This document shows positions 45,147 to 55,664 of a stretch of 64,000 nucleotides of DNA, piece by piece. The notes under the pieces were generated by a model that was not told the origin of the DNA, did no database searches, and saw only the letters and a program-made list of their open reading frames with translations. The stretch covers positions 3,346,001-3,410,000 of the forward strand of contig JACVVK020000005.1 in NCBI GenBank assembly GCA_018292915.2, read 5' to 3'. Source of the DNA: Batillaria attramentaria (taxonomy: Eukaryota > Mollusca > Gastropoda > Batillariidae). Each line of letters begins with the position of its first letter. The stretch's first letter is position 1. Made by a program: the position numbers and the translations under genes.

Positions 45147-48100
45147 ACCGAGATAACAATAACCCGCATACAGGACTCAGCAAACTTTAAGTTTCCTTTC
45201 CAGCGAAGATGAGCTGAGCGTACGACGAGGGTGTGTTTGCCTAGAGTGAAATCTTGGCCGAGGTGAAAGAGGCAGACCTGAATAAGACCTTCTTTCCCGT
45301 AGTGCTGGTTAATTCGACAATCCCCTCCCAGAGTAGCTGTGTGAGAGAGGCGGTTGAGAGGGCTATTTCCTATGTCAAGTAGGGAGTTAGTGATGTCAGA
45401 AGAGGGGAGGGAGGGAGGGAGAGGAGGGGGGGGAACACATCTGCTAGTGTAAATCATAAACGGGAACAACGCAACAACTGACAACAAGTGCCCGTGAATG
45501 ATTTTTTTTTTGTCCTGCTTAGTCTTATCCTATGCCGTTGCTTCCGTTTGTTTTAGAGACAGTAAGGGGGGTTACGTTTGAGTGATGTACATGTATTCTC
45601 ATTTCAAGTTTTGTTTTGTATTCATGAATGTGTTTATTTTCTTCTCATCTCTTCTCATAATTATGTCGTTTCCTTAGATCTCATCTTCGTTCTTGCATTG
45701 CGCATCTAATACACGTTCGTAATGTTTTCATGGGTTTTAATTCATCTTTTTTTCTTGCATTTACATTCATATATTTTATTCTTATGTTAAATCTTAGTTT
45801 TAAGTTTTTCGTTATTCTTATCTTCATTCTTGCTTTTATTAACGTGCTGTATTTTTGTTAATCTCAGTTGAGTAATTCGTTTTATGTATGTGCTATATAC
45901 TCGTCTTCATTGTCGGCTTTTTATGTAGTGTAATTGTATGTCATATATCTTTATTTACTGATATTAAAAGGGGCCCCAGATTAAGCCTGTACGACTGTCA
46001 GGGTTCGAACCTCCTACCTCCCCATCTCGAGTCCGACACTTATAACCGCTTGTGTCACACTACTCCCTTGCGTTTATGAGAAAAGTCTCCGTTATCGAGA
46101 AAGCAGGAAGTACAGTGTGACCGGTGCGAGATTTGGCTTTTCTAGGAGTGGTACCAGTGTGGGGCCTACATCCAAGGGCAGAAACCCTCGCCAAATGGAT
46201 TAACTCTCGTTGCAAGAAAACCAGGAATAGCAGACGGAAGTAACTGAGGCACGTCCCCAGAGTGCGACCAGACTGGGCCGTGACTGCCGAAAGTGGCACT
46301 CATGGCTACCAACAGCCACAGAGAAATAGACTAAAATACATTCGAGACATTCAGAATTGTTTGTCAGTCTGAAAGGGGGAGGGGTGGGAGTGGAGGGGAA
46401 GGGGGTGGGGGGGGGGGGGTAGAAAGTGCGGGGTGATGGGCAAGCATAGTTTTGAAATGCGGGACGAACGGCATCCAGACAGCACAAGAATACAGCAATG
46501 AAAAAGAAATATAGCAAGAGCGATAAATAAGGTACTGGGATGACTGTTACGGAAGCACTGGGTAGCTGGATAAATCAGATACCGCAGAAAATAACCACAC
46601 ATGGCGAACACGGATTTATAATCATGAATAAATCTATTTGTTTCGTTGAAAGCTTTATGGATAACCCTAGCTGCTTGGTGCCGCTAAATTTATCAAGGTT
46701 TATTTGTTGATTAATAGGGACGCGAAATGTTGATTGCAGTGCTCGTCATTAACTCAATTCCTACCAAGTTAGTTTGGGATTGTGCGCCTGTGGCCTCAGT
46801 AAAAAAAATCATAATTAATTTATGTCTGCATGGATTTAAATTTGGCTTAGCTGGAGTGTTGCACTTTGATTATACTCGTGTTTGCTGCAGTAAGAGCCGT
46901 CACGGAACAGTTTAATCTTCCCTGATTTTCGCATAGTTTAGTCCTTTTGGCTCCTAGAGAAGCATAGGGCCTCAACAGCTCTCCTCCATCTCACTCTGTC
47001 CCTGGCGCAGGTCTTGGCCTCCTCCCATGTCAGGCCGGAGTCTCGCAGCTCGCATTGCAAGCTCCTCCCTGATTTTCGCATACAGGGCCAAAATCGAAAA
47101 GTTCGAATCCCGGCTGGGGCCGAATAATTTAATTTGTGCTGGCCTTTCTCTCGTTGCCCAGTCTTTGCTATCACCATTATGTGGTGGAAAAGGATGTTAA
47201 ACCCTCAAACACCACACGCACCCCAAACCGAAAAAGAGTACAAAACGTGTGACACCCGTACAAGGCACGAAGTGTGTTAACTGTCCTACTTACGCATGTG
47301 AGAAATACACTCGGCAACGCTGGAAGGACTGGCGGATCGGCGGGGGTCTGGGTGACAACGTTTCGCGGCGTGACACTGTGCTAAAGCAGTCGTTTAGATA
47401 AGACGGGCAATACTGCTGTCGCTGGGCCAGTTCTGACGAAAAATGTACGATCTCTCCTCGCTTAGCGGATCGCTCCCATCCCCTTTCATTTTTCCCTGTC
47501 CGAACCCTTTGAAGTCTTGTGAGAACTGAAAGAGATTGTGGACTGTGTTGTCAGTGTGCACGGTAGAGAAAGTTAGAGTTTACGGTGACCCCTCGAACCT
47601 TGCGTTACGCGACGGTCGTGTTCAAACTGTCATTTTGTCGAGATCAAGAGGGAGGGTCGTGCTTTTCCTTTTCACTGCGGGTCCGGGTGTACTGTATGAG
47701 ATCGGAGTAATGGTTGGAGCTGGAAGGCGCCTCAAACGCTCGTGTAGTGAGCGCGTGTTCATATTTGCAGGTTGTTCTTTAGGTGTTCGTAGGTGTAAAT
47801 TCAATATACGGGAATTACAAAAAAAAAGAAAAAGAAAAAAAAGTAGGCTACGTTTTCACCTCACTTCCCATTTAGTTCGCCCACACCCGGGGAGCCGGGG
47901 TGGCCGAATGGCAGAGCATTGGAGTTTCACTGCTAGGGTCGTGGGTTCTAAACACCCACCCCACCCTCACCCATATCCCCAACACCCCAATCCACGGCCT
48001 CACCCCCCCCCCCACCCCATTACGTCTATGGTCCAGTGGTTAAGACCCTGTCACCATTGTGATTGGCTGGGTTCGGTTCGATTCAGTTTGGGACATCGAT

Positions 48101-51100
48101 TTTTTTTTCTCTCTAGTATGGGCACAGATCATTCGGGCCAATCATCAGGGGTTCGCTTCAAATAAGAAATAAATGCAATTCTAAATGTGGAACTTAAATA
48201 GCTGAGCTGACCCTTCGCACCACGTGAGTGTGATGTGTTGATGTCCTACGTGTGTGAGAGAAATGCATGTGATTCACACAAGCGTGCGTGTTGGGTTCAG
48301 TTCGCGGGGCGCTGAGATCCGAGACATTTGGTAAAGCGCCTGTATAACACCCATTATTATTATTATTATATGGGGGAGCGGGGACCGCAGAGCTGGTTTA
48401 CCATTATTAACTATTAAACTATTAATTTAATTAACTCTTAAGAGCCCGAGCCTGACCACCCTTGCCCAATGTATGATAAGATTTGTTAACAAAGATCAAG
48501 CCACTGCACAACAGGAGCCACTTCAGACCATCATTACGCAAGGTGTGAGCCTTCCCCTCTAGGCCCAAGACCGCTGCAGATTGCGTTATACATAGACATG
48601 TGTGTATGCTTCTGGTTCTTAGTAAACTAAAATACATTCACTTGATTATTATCAGTAGTCCTCTGCGCTCCACCTCATAATCAGAAAACCTCTGCCTCAT
48701 ATTCACATGCCTTATTAAATCCGAAGGATTCCATAGCCGCGAATTAGTCCTTGTTGCTTGCGCGGCTTTAAGACCTAAAAACTTCCCCACTCCCCCAAAG
48801 GGTTCAGTGACAATGTATTTTGTTCTTCAAATTAGTTCAGTTAAAGCTATTTAATGCTTAGGCCGTTGGTCTGTAACGAACACGCGTTGATATGCCACTA
48901 TATAAAACTATTGAAAACCGGCACAAAAACAACAACAACAACAACAACCAAAAAAAAAAAAAAAAAAAAAAAAAAGAAATACAGTCACCTGCAGTTTATC
49001 GTGCCATTACTACACCGGTTGAAATTACAGATTCAAGTTTCACGTTTATATACGTATCCCTCAATAATTAATATTCTTCTTGTCCTTGTTTCTTTTAATG
49101 TTCGTCACCTGAACACTCAGCTGCAAAGCTCACTTTCATTAGCCATTTCAACCAAACCCTTCCCAAATTCCCTCCCCACTACTTTATCGACAGCACCCAC
49201 AAAAGAATTCTACCCTCTGCAATGCCAACCCCATCCAGTGAACGTATAGTGATAACTACAATCACTCTCTGGTTCATTAAACCACGCATAATTATTCTGA
49301 TCACGAAACGGCCGTGTTAGCAACGCCATGATACTCCCTAGCCCTTGTAAACACTGCGCCCATTTTGTAAATGTAATCACTTCCCTAAAAATCGGTATTG
49401 TTTTGTGTTCGCCTGTAGCTAATCTGAACAAAGCGGGAACCACCCTCGCCAGAGACCGCTGTGTAACTGTGGAATCAATATCAGCTAATGTCTCGACTTT
49501 CACCAGCGTCTGTTGACCGCAATTTGATTCGTGCACTGACACCGGCGTGGGTTGTTATCAGAGATTGTGCACTGCAGATCATTTTCCTGGATTTTGTGAA
49601 AATCTAATTTGACCATGAGCAAACAATAGGAACCAAAAAGGAGGAAAAAAAAGAGGTTGAACCTGATAATTTTTATCTTTAAAATATTTTGTTCGTCTAA
49701 AACGCATGAAGTAAAGTATGTAAATTTTAAACCTGCCTTCTGTGTCTGTGTTTAATGACATCATGCGAAGGATTTTGAATAATTCCTTCATTGCCTCTGT
49801 CACTCTTTTTACATGAAACCAAAATGTTTCCATAAATGTTTGATGTTAAAATAAATAGATAAATAAATGATTAAACGAATAAATAAGAAACAAGAAAAAA
49901 ATGACTAACTAACCAACCAACTTATGTTCCCTCAGCTAATTTCCTGTCCACTTGTTTTAAAGATTGTATCATATTTTTGTGCTGAGCAAGTATTAAAATT
50001 AAATCAGCAGAAAAGCTCCCGAGAAAGCTTGTTAATTTGTTCACTTGACTTCGATCAAACTGACTTAAATGTGGACTTAAAAGTTATTCACTATAGCTTA
50101 AAAAGAACAGGTAATACAATCTACCTGAAAATTTACTTTCATGATCATCTACTGCTTTTTTAAAAAAATAGATCATAATCCTCACTAAACTGCTTGTCAA
50201 GCATGTCAGATGCACCCGCGCCACGAAGACAAACAGTTGGAAATCCACCTCACGTGACGATTACGCCAAACATAGAATTAGCAAACTCTTGACATTATAA
50301 GTCAAATCAAACATTCCATCCCTTGGATCAAACTTGAAAATAATCCCGAGGAGACGATGAAACAGAACTCATTTCCGCATAACTATTTCACATGGATATC
50401 TGAAATGTTCCTCAATGAATAGCATTATACATGTTAATCCTATGGCAAAGGTACATGCTGTTTCTCTTACCATGTGATCCTGGCAATTCTGATCATTGCA
50501 TAGGATTGTTCCTCATACCAGTAAAGGGTACGAAGCATAGTTTAATCCGATGGCGACGGCACATGCCGGCACTCTTGCCAATTGATCCTGGCAATTTGCG
50601 ACACTTCCATAAAATTGTTCCATACCATAAAACACGGAAAGCGGACTAAGTGTAAATTATTAATGTTTTCTCGCTGTTAAGCGTAACGCCGCTGAGATGG
50701 AAAACTGTTGCTTTTGAATCTGTAAGGCTGTTTGCCAGATACATCAATGTTTCGTTTGGCCATTGCGACCGCTTTCGTGACTTTGTGACATCTACTTTTT
50801 AGAGAAATACGACTTCCTTTGAGCCTCCGGTCAATTCCTGAGTGGGTGGGTGTTTGGGGGTTTAACGTCCTTTTCCACCACATACGGGTGATATCTAAGA
50901 CGGGGCAACGATGAAAAAGCCAGCACAAATATTTGGCTCCAGCCGGGATACGAACTCACGACCCGAGGTCAATTCCTGAACAGGCTGGGACTCGACGAAT
51001 CTTCTGAAAATAGCCATTGGAGTCACCACAATGCTATATATTGTGACCCCAGTGACGTATTATGATGCACAGATTAAACACATTCGAAGAAACGTTTTCC

Positions 51101-53058
51101 ACACGATGTCTGTCATACGTATCGAGACCTTAAGCCACTCCTGAAAACAGATGGCTCGGTGAATGCTAACTTCTGTGGATGAACCAAAACCAGTGCTATT
51201 GTGGAAAAGTTACTCTACGGAGTGTTACAACCACGGAGTCTTAACGTGTGAATGCTCGGGTCGTGAGTTCGAATCCCGGTTGGGGCAAAAAACTTGTACT
51301 GGCCTTTTTCTCGTTGCCCCAGTCTTTAAAATCACAAGGACTATTAGCCAAAGTCCACAATTACTGTCTTACCAGTTATATCTACTTATGGCAAATATCA
51401 TACGCCAATGTGGTGCTCCACAGTTCAGACCATACCCGTAATCCTCACGTACTTGAAAGAGCGTAAGGGGGTCTCGCGGAAATAGTCGTTATCGGCAGTT
51501 TTCCGACATTAAATCCTGTGTTCTGTCTGCGTACACACTGAGCACAACTATATAGCACTTGTTGAGAATGGTCATTCAGTGTCCTACGCACACTTTTTAA
51601 ATTGTATGTTTACAAGTGTTCTTGAAAATTGTATTTTTTATTTTTCCCAGTCACACACGCACACTATTGATTTGTGTTTTTAATTGTATGTTTACAAGTT
51701 TCCTTAAAAATTGTATTTTTTTATGTTTCCTAGTCGTACACGCACGCTATTGATCTGTGTTTTTTTTTTAATGTTTACAAGTTTCTATTACCTTTTGAAA
51801 TTGTATTGACACATACACACTGTTGATTTGTTATTGTATGTTTACAAGTCTATTTCCTGTTGATGTTTTATTTATTGCATATCTCCTATAGTCACCGTAC
51901 GTGTGGTGACAAGTTTTCCTTTAAGATTCAATCACGAAATGACTACGTGTTGCATAGTTTACTTCCTTATAATTAGCATAATTTATGTTGATGAGGCTAC
52001 AATCACAAACAATACATAACAATAACAACCGATATGTTGATGAGGTTCGAATCACACAAATACACAATAATAACAACCGCCTCTACGACAACACACCAAA
52101 ATATTTCCAACGGACAAGTGTAGTCTTCTTTTATTCCTTTTTTTTTTTTTTGCATACTGGTACAATTTGTTGATTTGATGATTTCTTCATTCTTGATTAC
52201 AAGTATTATCTTTTTTCCTTATTTTTTTTCTCTCTGTTGTGGTGAACATACCTGTATAATTAATTATTATAAATACATGTATATTGCAACTGATCATTGT
52301 ATCACACATAATTAAAGGAAAACATTGCACTGTTGTACTGTTCATCATCTATTACATTTGCATTTTCTGTTTCATACCTTTACAAATTTTCCTCACCCAA
52401 CAATCATTATTTTTTGTTCAAATTCTGATCTGTTTTCCCTTCTCCTCCCCTCTCCTGTTGGCAACCATAAATTTGCCATCCAGGCTCATATACTGAGGTA
52501 CTGTGCAACTGGTCCATTAGGGAGACAATGTATAAAGGAAAAAAAATCACAGGAAGCATCGATGTTTAGACTCCATTAAGCGGCAGTTAGCGCAACGTGA
52601 TGATGTTTAATTGTTCTACTGTGTAATCAATGGTAACGCTGCCCGGGCTGTGACGCGTGCCGTTTGTTAACGAGACGCAAAAGTGAACATCACAAACATA
52701 AAGATGATATATTGTATATGTTTAATACTGGCGGTTTGCTTGTCCAGTGCCACGCTATAGTGTTGGTTTCACAAGGATATTTCCATATGTAATTAAGTCT
52801 CCAAGAAAATATACTTCATACTGGCGTTTCGGTGCAGTAGCAAATGCTAAATTTGTGGCGGTTTAACAAGCATCATTCTAAAAAGGTTGTTAAGTATTTC
52901 TTACTGAATTTTTTTTTCAAAGACCACACTTGAGGTAGTTTTACAAGCGTAGTTCTAAGCATAGAGATTTCAGATACTTTATACTGGTGTTTTCTTGTCA
53001 GTGACTACACACGTTTGGTGTTTTGTTGTAACATTATGCGCAATAACTTCGTTTGTGT

Positions 53059-53128
<70 letters not shown>

Positions 53129-53855
53129 ACGGCTGTCTATTGTCCTAGTACACTGTCAAAATTTCAGCAGCAGTGTATATATCGCGAAGCTGCGAATATT
53201 CAATTTCGAAAATGACTAGGAGAAAAAACATTTTGACGAGAAGATTACAGGTAACTCACGAAGGGGTTAATTTTTATTCACTGCTTTCTGGCATAAGTGT
53301 AAATCGATGCATATACACATATGTCCTCCCAACCCTATGAACTACGTGCGTAAGTACAAGTTTCTTTTCTTTCTTTGTTTATGTTTCTGGGACGCAGCAA
53401 CGATTTACGACTTTTCGATGGAAACTTTACCCTGCTTAGACAGTCTTATCTACAGCCATTTTACAGGTAAGACCAAAGGAGCGCGCCAGAACCACAGCTA
53501 AAAGTCTCTTTATTGGAGAAACTCTTTAAACCTCCTTAACCCTCAAATAAATCTAGAAGGCTCAGGCGGCAGTAGTTACGGAGGTATGTACGTATATACA
53601 ATACTTACGTCCATATTGAATGTGGTCGTTGTTCTGAAGCCAGCGGGTGTAAGGGTTTTCGTTGGCATCGTAGAAGTGACTGACGGCAGAGAGGTCCGTC
53701 CCGACCCCACGGGGAGCCGACAGGTCGAGGGAACCATCCCCTTGCGGTGGTGACGCACAGGACACTACACCCTTGCCTTCGGCAGGAAGATCCAGAAGAT
53801 CTTTGACGGAGAAGCTGTTGCCTTTCACACTGTTCATCTCCAACGATGCAGCCAT
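42110..53855 (-). CDS. Nkx2.2: Nkx2.2-type NK2-class homeobox transcription factor, two coding exons joined across a 10.7 kb intron
   Basis: The coding sequence is complement(join(42110..42921,53609..53855)), 352 residues. In sequence: the TN/EH1 motif [10 protein letters not shown] is at residues 15-24, NPYTRWL at 67-73, a Ser/Gly/Asn/Gln-rich linker at about 84-150, the homeodomain at about 153-212 with W48, F49, N51 and the NK2-diagnostic Y54 ([14 protein letters not shown]), and the NK2-specific domain [15 protein letters not shown] at about 227-241. A Met/Asn/Ser-rich tail follows, ending HQRWW. Known for the family: Nkx2.2/vnd is a nuclear repressor that patterns the ventral or medial neuroectoderm, and its TN motif recruits Groucho/TLE. 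The homeodomain is nearly identical to vertebrate NKX2-2 and closer to it than to NKX2-1 or tinman-like genes. The protein is longer than the roughly 273-residue vertebrate form, because of the linker and the tail. Splice sites and reading phase agree. Identity is strong. The start codon and UTRs are less certain. Confidence 0.95.
44230..44545 (+). mobile_element. tRNA-derived SINE of a third type (SINE-D), in the Nkx2.2 intron
   Basis: GGTGTAGTGTCTAGCAC (A box) and CCCGGGTTCGAATCCCAGCC (B box) head a body unlike SINE-A, with GGGATTTTCCGGCTACTATC, GACTCACCCCCTTCACGG and TGCCGTAGTTCATGGGCCTG. The 3' end is set approximately at the poly-T run near 44528. Confidence 0.65.
44977..45150. repeat. 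(GA)n and (GATGAT)n microsatellites with LINE-tail-like segment
   Basis: GA tracts at 44979-45018 and 45109-45144 bracket GATGATGATGAAACGTTTTTATTG, a boundary like those near 25.8 and 26.1 kb. Confidence 0.8.
45980..46062 (-). mobile_element. tRNA-like SINE head
   Basis: On the minus strand AAGCGGTTATAAGTGTCGGA and AGGAGGTTCGAACCCTGACA are placed like the D-arm and T-arm of a tRNA. Lack of a paired acceptor stem favours a SINE remnant. Confidence 0.5.
46936..47065 (-). mobile_element. LINE ORF2 C-terminal fragment with a 17-bp target-site duplication
   Basis: On the minus strand it encodes [20 protein letters not shown], then [16 protein letters not shown] and a stop, the same C-terminal motif as at 2720-2843. 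TCCCTGATTTTCGCATA is present on both sides (46919-46935 and 47066-47082). The very short, 5'-truncated insert is typical of target-primed reverse transcription. Confidence 0.85.
47098..47222 (+). mobile_element. SINE-A copy, 5'-truncated at the B box
   Basis: Begins TTCGAATCCCGGCTGGGGCC and runs to the AAACACCACACGCACCCC tail. CGAAAAG/CGAAAAA on either side may be the target-site duplication. Confidence 0.85.
47890..47968 (+). mobile_element. SINE-A copy with internal deletion
   Basis: The head GGAGCCGGGGTGGCCGAATG runs to GGGTCGTGGGTT and then jumps directly to the tail CTAAACACCCACCC, so about 90 bases of body are deleted. Confidence 0.82.
48020..48365 (+). mobile_element. SINE-B copy (tRNA-derived, (ATT)n tail)
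   Basis: Head TATGGTCCAGTGGTTAAGAC (A box). The body has AATAAATGCAATTCTAAAT, AATAGCTGAGCTGAC, GCGTGCGTGTTGGGTTCAG and GGTAAAGCGCCTGTATAAC, ending in (TTA)n. It matches 61866-62270 throughout. Confidence 0.82.
48465..48542. repeat. Dispersed repeat R4 copy 2
   Basis: Paralogue of 38748-38828 in the same orientation. Confidence 0.7.
48731..48800 (+). mobile_element. LINE 3' tail fragment, plus orientation
   Basis: GCCGCGAATTAGTCCTTGTT, GCGCGGCTTTAAGACCTAAA and a decayed CCCCACTCCCCC tail match the LINE end at 833-919. Confidence 0.7.
49250..49600. promoter_or_regulatory. Repeat-free intronic block, candidate regulatory element
   Basis: It contains GCATAATTATTCTGATC, GTAGCTAATCTGAACAAAGC (TCF/LEF- and homeodomain-like), CAATATCAGCTAATG and GAGCAAACAATAGG. 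It lies in the Nkx2.2 intron. No open frame of note. Confidence 0.3.
50431..50640. repeat. Two-copy tandem duplication of about 105 bp
   Basis: TTAATCCTATGGCAAAGGTA...GTGATCCTGGCAATT...ATTGTTCCTCATACCA is followed by TTAATCCGATGGCGACGGCA...TTGATCCTGGCAATT...ATTGTTCCATACCATA. Confidence 0.88.
50687..51125. repeat. Dispersed repeat R1 copy B with a SINE-A insertion
   Basis: Paralogue of the interrupted copy at 1630-2900. It lacks the MITE and LINE of that copy and has its own SINE-A at 50842-50966. Confidence 0.75.
50842..50966 (-). mobile_element. SINE-A copy, 5'-truncated, with a perfect 13-bp target-site duplication
   Basis: Minus orientation. The head is lost upstream of CGGGTCGTGAGTTCG. 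GGTCAATTCCTGA flanks it at 50829-50841 and 50967-50979, and the homologous repeat at 2255-2275 shows the uninterrupted sequence. Confidence 0.92.
51249..51345 (+). mobile_element. SINE-A fragment
   Basis: Runs from AATGCTCGGGTCGTGAGTTC through the B box to CCCCAGTCTTTAAAATCAC. Both ends are missing. Confidence 0.82.
51598..51862. repeat. Minisatellite, three to four units of about 82 bp
   Basis: ATTGTATGTTTACAAGT occurs at 51601, 51683 and 51834 and, shortened, at about 51768. ACACACGCACACTATTGATT and AAATTGTATTTTTTAT mark each unit. Confidence 0.88.
51985..52083. repeat. Two-copy tandem duplication of about 50 bp
   Basis: ATGTTGATGAGGCTACAATC and ATGTTGATGAGGTTCGAATC each lead into CACA--ACA-AATAACAACCG. 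Confidence 0.85.
52084..53058. other. AT-rich intronic DNA without recognised features
   Basis: T-rich stretches at 52138-52152 and 52221-52231. No repeat copy or exon seen. Confidence 0.5.
53059..53127. repeat. (GT)n microsatellite about 0.5 kb inside the Nkx2.2 intron
   Basis: About 34 GT units, 480 bases downstream of the exon 1 donor. Confidence 0.95.
53609..53855 (-). CDS. Nkx2.2: Nkx2.2 coding exon 1 (TN motif exon)
   Basis: This exon encodes residues 1-82 plus the first base of codon 83. The ATG at 53855 is the first in frame after a TAA about 30 bases upstream; an open stretch beginning with GTG at 53879 adds eight codons but no ATG. A second ATG six codons downstream is an alternative start. 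The exon contains [10 protein letters not shown] (Groucho-binding TN/EH1 type) and [12 protein letters not shown], which matches the FYDS-DNPYTRW segment of vertebrate NKX2-2. It ends ...TAT GGA C followed by a perfect GTAAGT donor at 53608-53603 (phase 1). Beyond the donor the open frame runs on for about 22 codons of unrelated residues and then stops, which fits the donor as the real exon end. Confidence 0.93.
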
Positions 53856-54071
53856 CTGAGCTCGAAAAGGCGATTCCACGCCAAGTTAAATTCAACCCAA
53901 ACACACACGACAGGATCTGCCCGAGGGGTGGGGTGGGGGCAGGGAGAATGGTGGGTGTGGAATGGATGGATGGAGGGAGGGAGGGAGGGGGGAGGAGTAG
54001 AGCTGAAACGGCACCGCAGAAGAGGGAGGAGTCTTGTTCTATTCTTCTCGTCCGTTCCGTTCTATTTCTGA

Positions 54072-54107
<36 letters not shown>

Positions 54108-54600
54108 TTTTTTCTCTGTCAGTTTTTTTTTCTTCTTCAGTCTGTTAAGGTCTAACCGCAGTTTTTCAGCACCACAAGGCGTGACAATTATTTCTAATGG
54201 ACGACGGAGCACGCGCGTACGGTCCTGCTCGTGTCTTCTCACTCCACGCACGCGCAAAGTCCCGCGCCACTCGGAAGATCAGGAAGAACACACCAGACAG
54301 GATGAAAACGATGCTAGACGATGAAAGCCAATCCTGGTTGGCTGGAACCGGCCACGACCATCAGACGAGCAATGCTCGTGGGGCAGGGTGGTGGGGGGTT
54401 TGGAAGATATGTCTTCCAGAACGACCAGGCGGGCAGAAAGCACAGGATGAGTCTCGAGGGATAAGACGGTCGCCAGCTGAAAGCCCTTGCTTTTAAAAGT
54501 TGCCGTACCGTCCGCACTGCGCTCTAGCGAGGTGGTCGCGATATAAAGCGAAGGCAGTCGACTGTGTCATTCAGGCTTTGTCCGTTATCGAAATACCCCT
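53856..54600 (-). promoter_or_regulatory. Nkx2.2 5' UTR and proximal promoter region (extent inferred)
   Basis: Immediately upstream of the ATG the minus strand is pyrimidine-rich (53945-54000), followed by a GA tract (54075-54104 as CT on the plus strand) and then more GC-rich, CpG-containing DNA. On the minus strand a TTTTAAAA box at 54491-54500 could be a TATA-like element, but there is no clear initiator at the right spacing. A CAG after a long polypyrimidine stretch (about 53920) could also be an acceptor for a non-coding first exon. The transcription start is therefore not fixed by the sequence. Confidence 0.4.
54541..54572 (+). promoter_or_regulatory. TATA box plus initiator facing away from Nkx2.2
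   Basis: ATATAAAG at 54541-54548 is followed by TCATTC at 54567-54572, which fits the metazoan initiator TCAKTY, with the initiator A about 27 bases from the first T of TATAAA. Both point rightward, opposite to Nkx2.2. A divergent non-coding transcript is one explanation. Chance, or use of the AT box in the other direction, is another. Confidence 0.35.
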
Positions 54601-55001
54601 CCACATGGGGGAAAATCTCCGCTCCTTCTAAACCAGCGTGCTTGATCGCTCGCGCTCACTCACTCTCTTTCTCACTCAGTGTCGCTCCTACCCCGATATC
54701 TCTAGCTCCGCGACTTTTGGTCGCTTAACTTTCAATTTGCTGCGAGTATTGATCGAAGCAGCGCGGTTGGCCCATGGCTGTCTCGGCCCCGCCCCCCTGT
54801 GGATTGATTGACGGCTCGTGGGCGTGGCCCGAACCCCGTGTGCCCGGGCTTAGCTTTGCTTAATGGGCTTTGGCCACGGAAAGTTTGGTGATAAGAGAGA
54901 TTTATGGATAAATTAAACGAATCGCCACCTTTTCCCCAACTTTCCCCTCGCTCCCTCTCTGTCCCTGAACGTTTCTGTCTGATTGATTGCCTTGCTAACT
55001 A

Positions 55002-55002
<1 letters not shown>

Positions 55003-55041
<39 letters not shown>

Positions 55042-55129
55042 GGCGAACTAGCATTTTTATGTGTGTTAGTGTAGCAAGGACAGACAGTAATAAAAACCTG
55101 TTTGTCTATTATCTCATCCTTGAAAAGTA

Positions 55130-55171
<42 letters not shown>

Positions 55172-55199
55172 GTCTCTGTCTCTGACTCTCTCTCTCTCC
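55003..55199. repeat. (TC)n microsatellites upstream of Nkx2.2
   Basis: CT tracts at about 55005-55038 and 55133-55168, plus scattered CTCTCT to 55199. Confidence 0.92.
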
Positions 55200-55625
55200 C
55201 GGCCTTTGCCAGTGAAAATTGAAATCGCATGTCCCGTTTTGAACCCGTGGTCTTTCGGGTTATCTCCGGATTAAAGCAAGCGGACGTCTGCGAGAAGAGA
55301 AAGTCTCGAGGCTCAGCACGCAACCCCAACGGTTCACTGATAGCGGGACACGGCTCGTGATCGGAGAAGGTGTGGATTGGCTCATTAGCGTCTGGAAGCC
55401 GATAGCGGTCGGCACGAGGATCAAACTGGGAAAGTTTACTCCCCTCCTCTCTTTTCTTAAAGGCCCCTCCACTTCACGGCTACTCTACAGGGCACTTCAC
55501 CACCCGAGGAGCTGCTCGGGCGCTTTGCAATACGGAGACAGGGTTAGCGTCAACTTTTTTTTTTGTATTAAAGAGTAAACGAATAGCTTTCCACACAGCC
55601 GGACAGTAGAGTACCCATATCCCCT

Positions 55626-55626
<1 letters not shown>

Positions 55627-55664
<38 letters not shown>

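Larger units (their letters stand above)
46735..47285. repeat. Dispersed repeat R3 copy D with LINE and SINE insertions
   Basis: Collinear with 27003-27412. It carries two insertions absent there: a LINE fragment (46936-47065) and a truncated SINE-A (47098-47222). Confidence 0.78.
42922..53608 (-). other. Nkx2.2 intron 1 (10.7 kb)
   Basis: The intron begins GTAAGT at 53608 and ends CAG at 42922. It is filled with SINEs (44.2, 47.1, 47.9, 48.0, 50.8, 51.2 kb), two LINE 3' pieces, GA/GT microsatellites, a minisatellite at 51.6 kb and two copies of dispersed repeats. No further convincing exon was seen in it. Blocks free of obvious repeats remain at about 43.0-44.2, 49.25-49.6 and 52.1-53.0 kb, where intronic control elements might lie. 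A single intron between the TN region and the homeodomain is the usual arrangement for NK2 genes. Confidence 0.88.

Noticed and set aside
47536..48165. 209-codon plus-strand open frame
   Set aside because: Its second half is translated SINE-A and SINE-B sequence.
53562..53608. Extension of exon 1 past the GTAAGT into RKYCIYVH...
   Set aside because: The consensus donor and lack of similarity to NK2 proteins beyond it mark this as intron.
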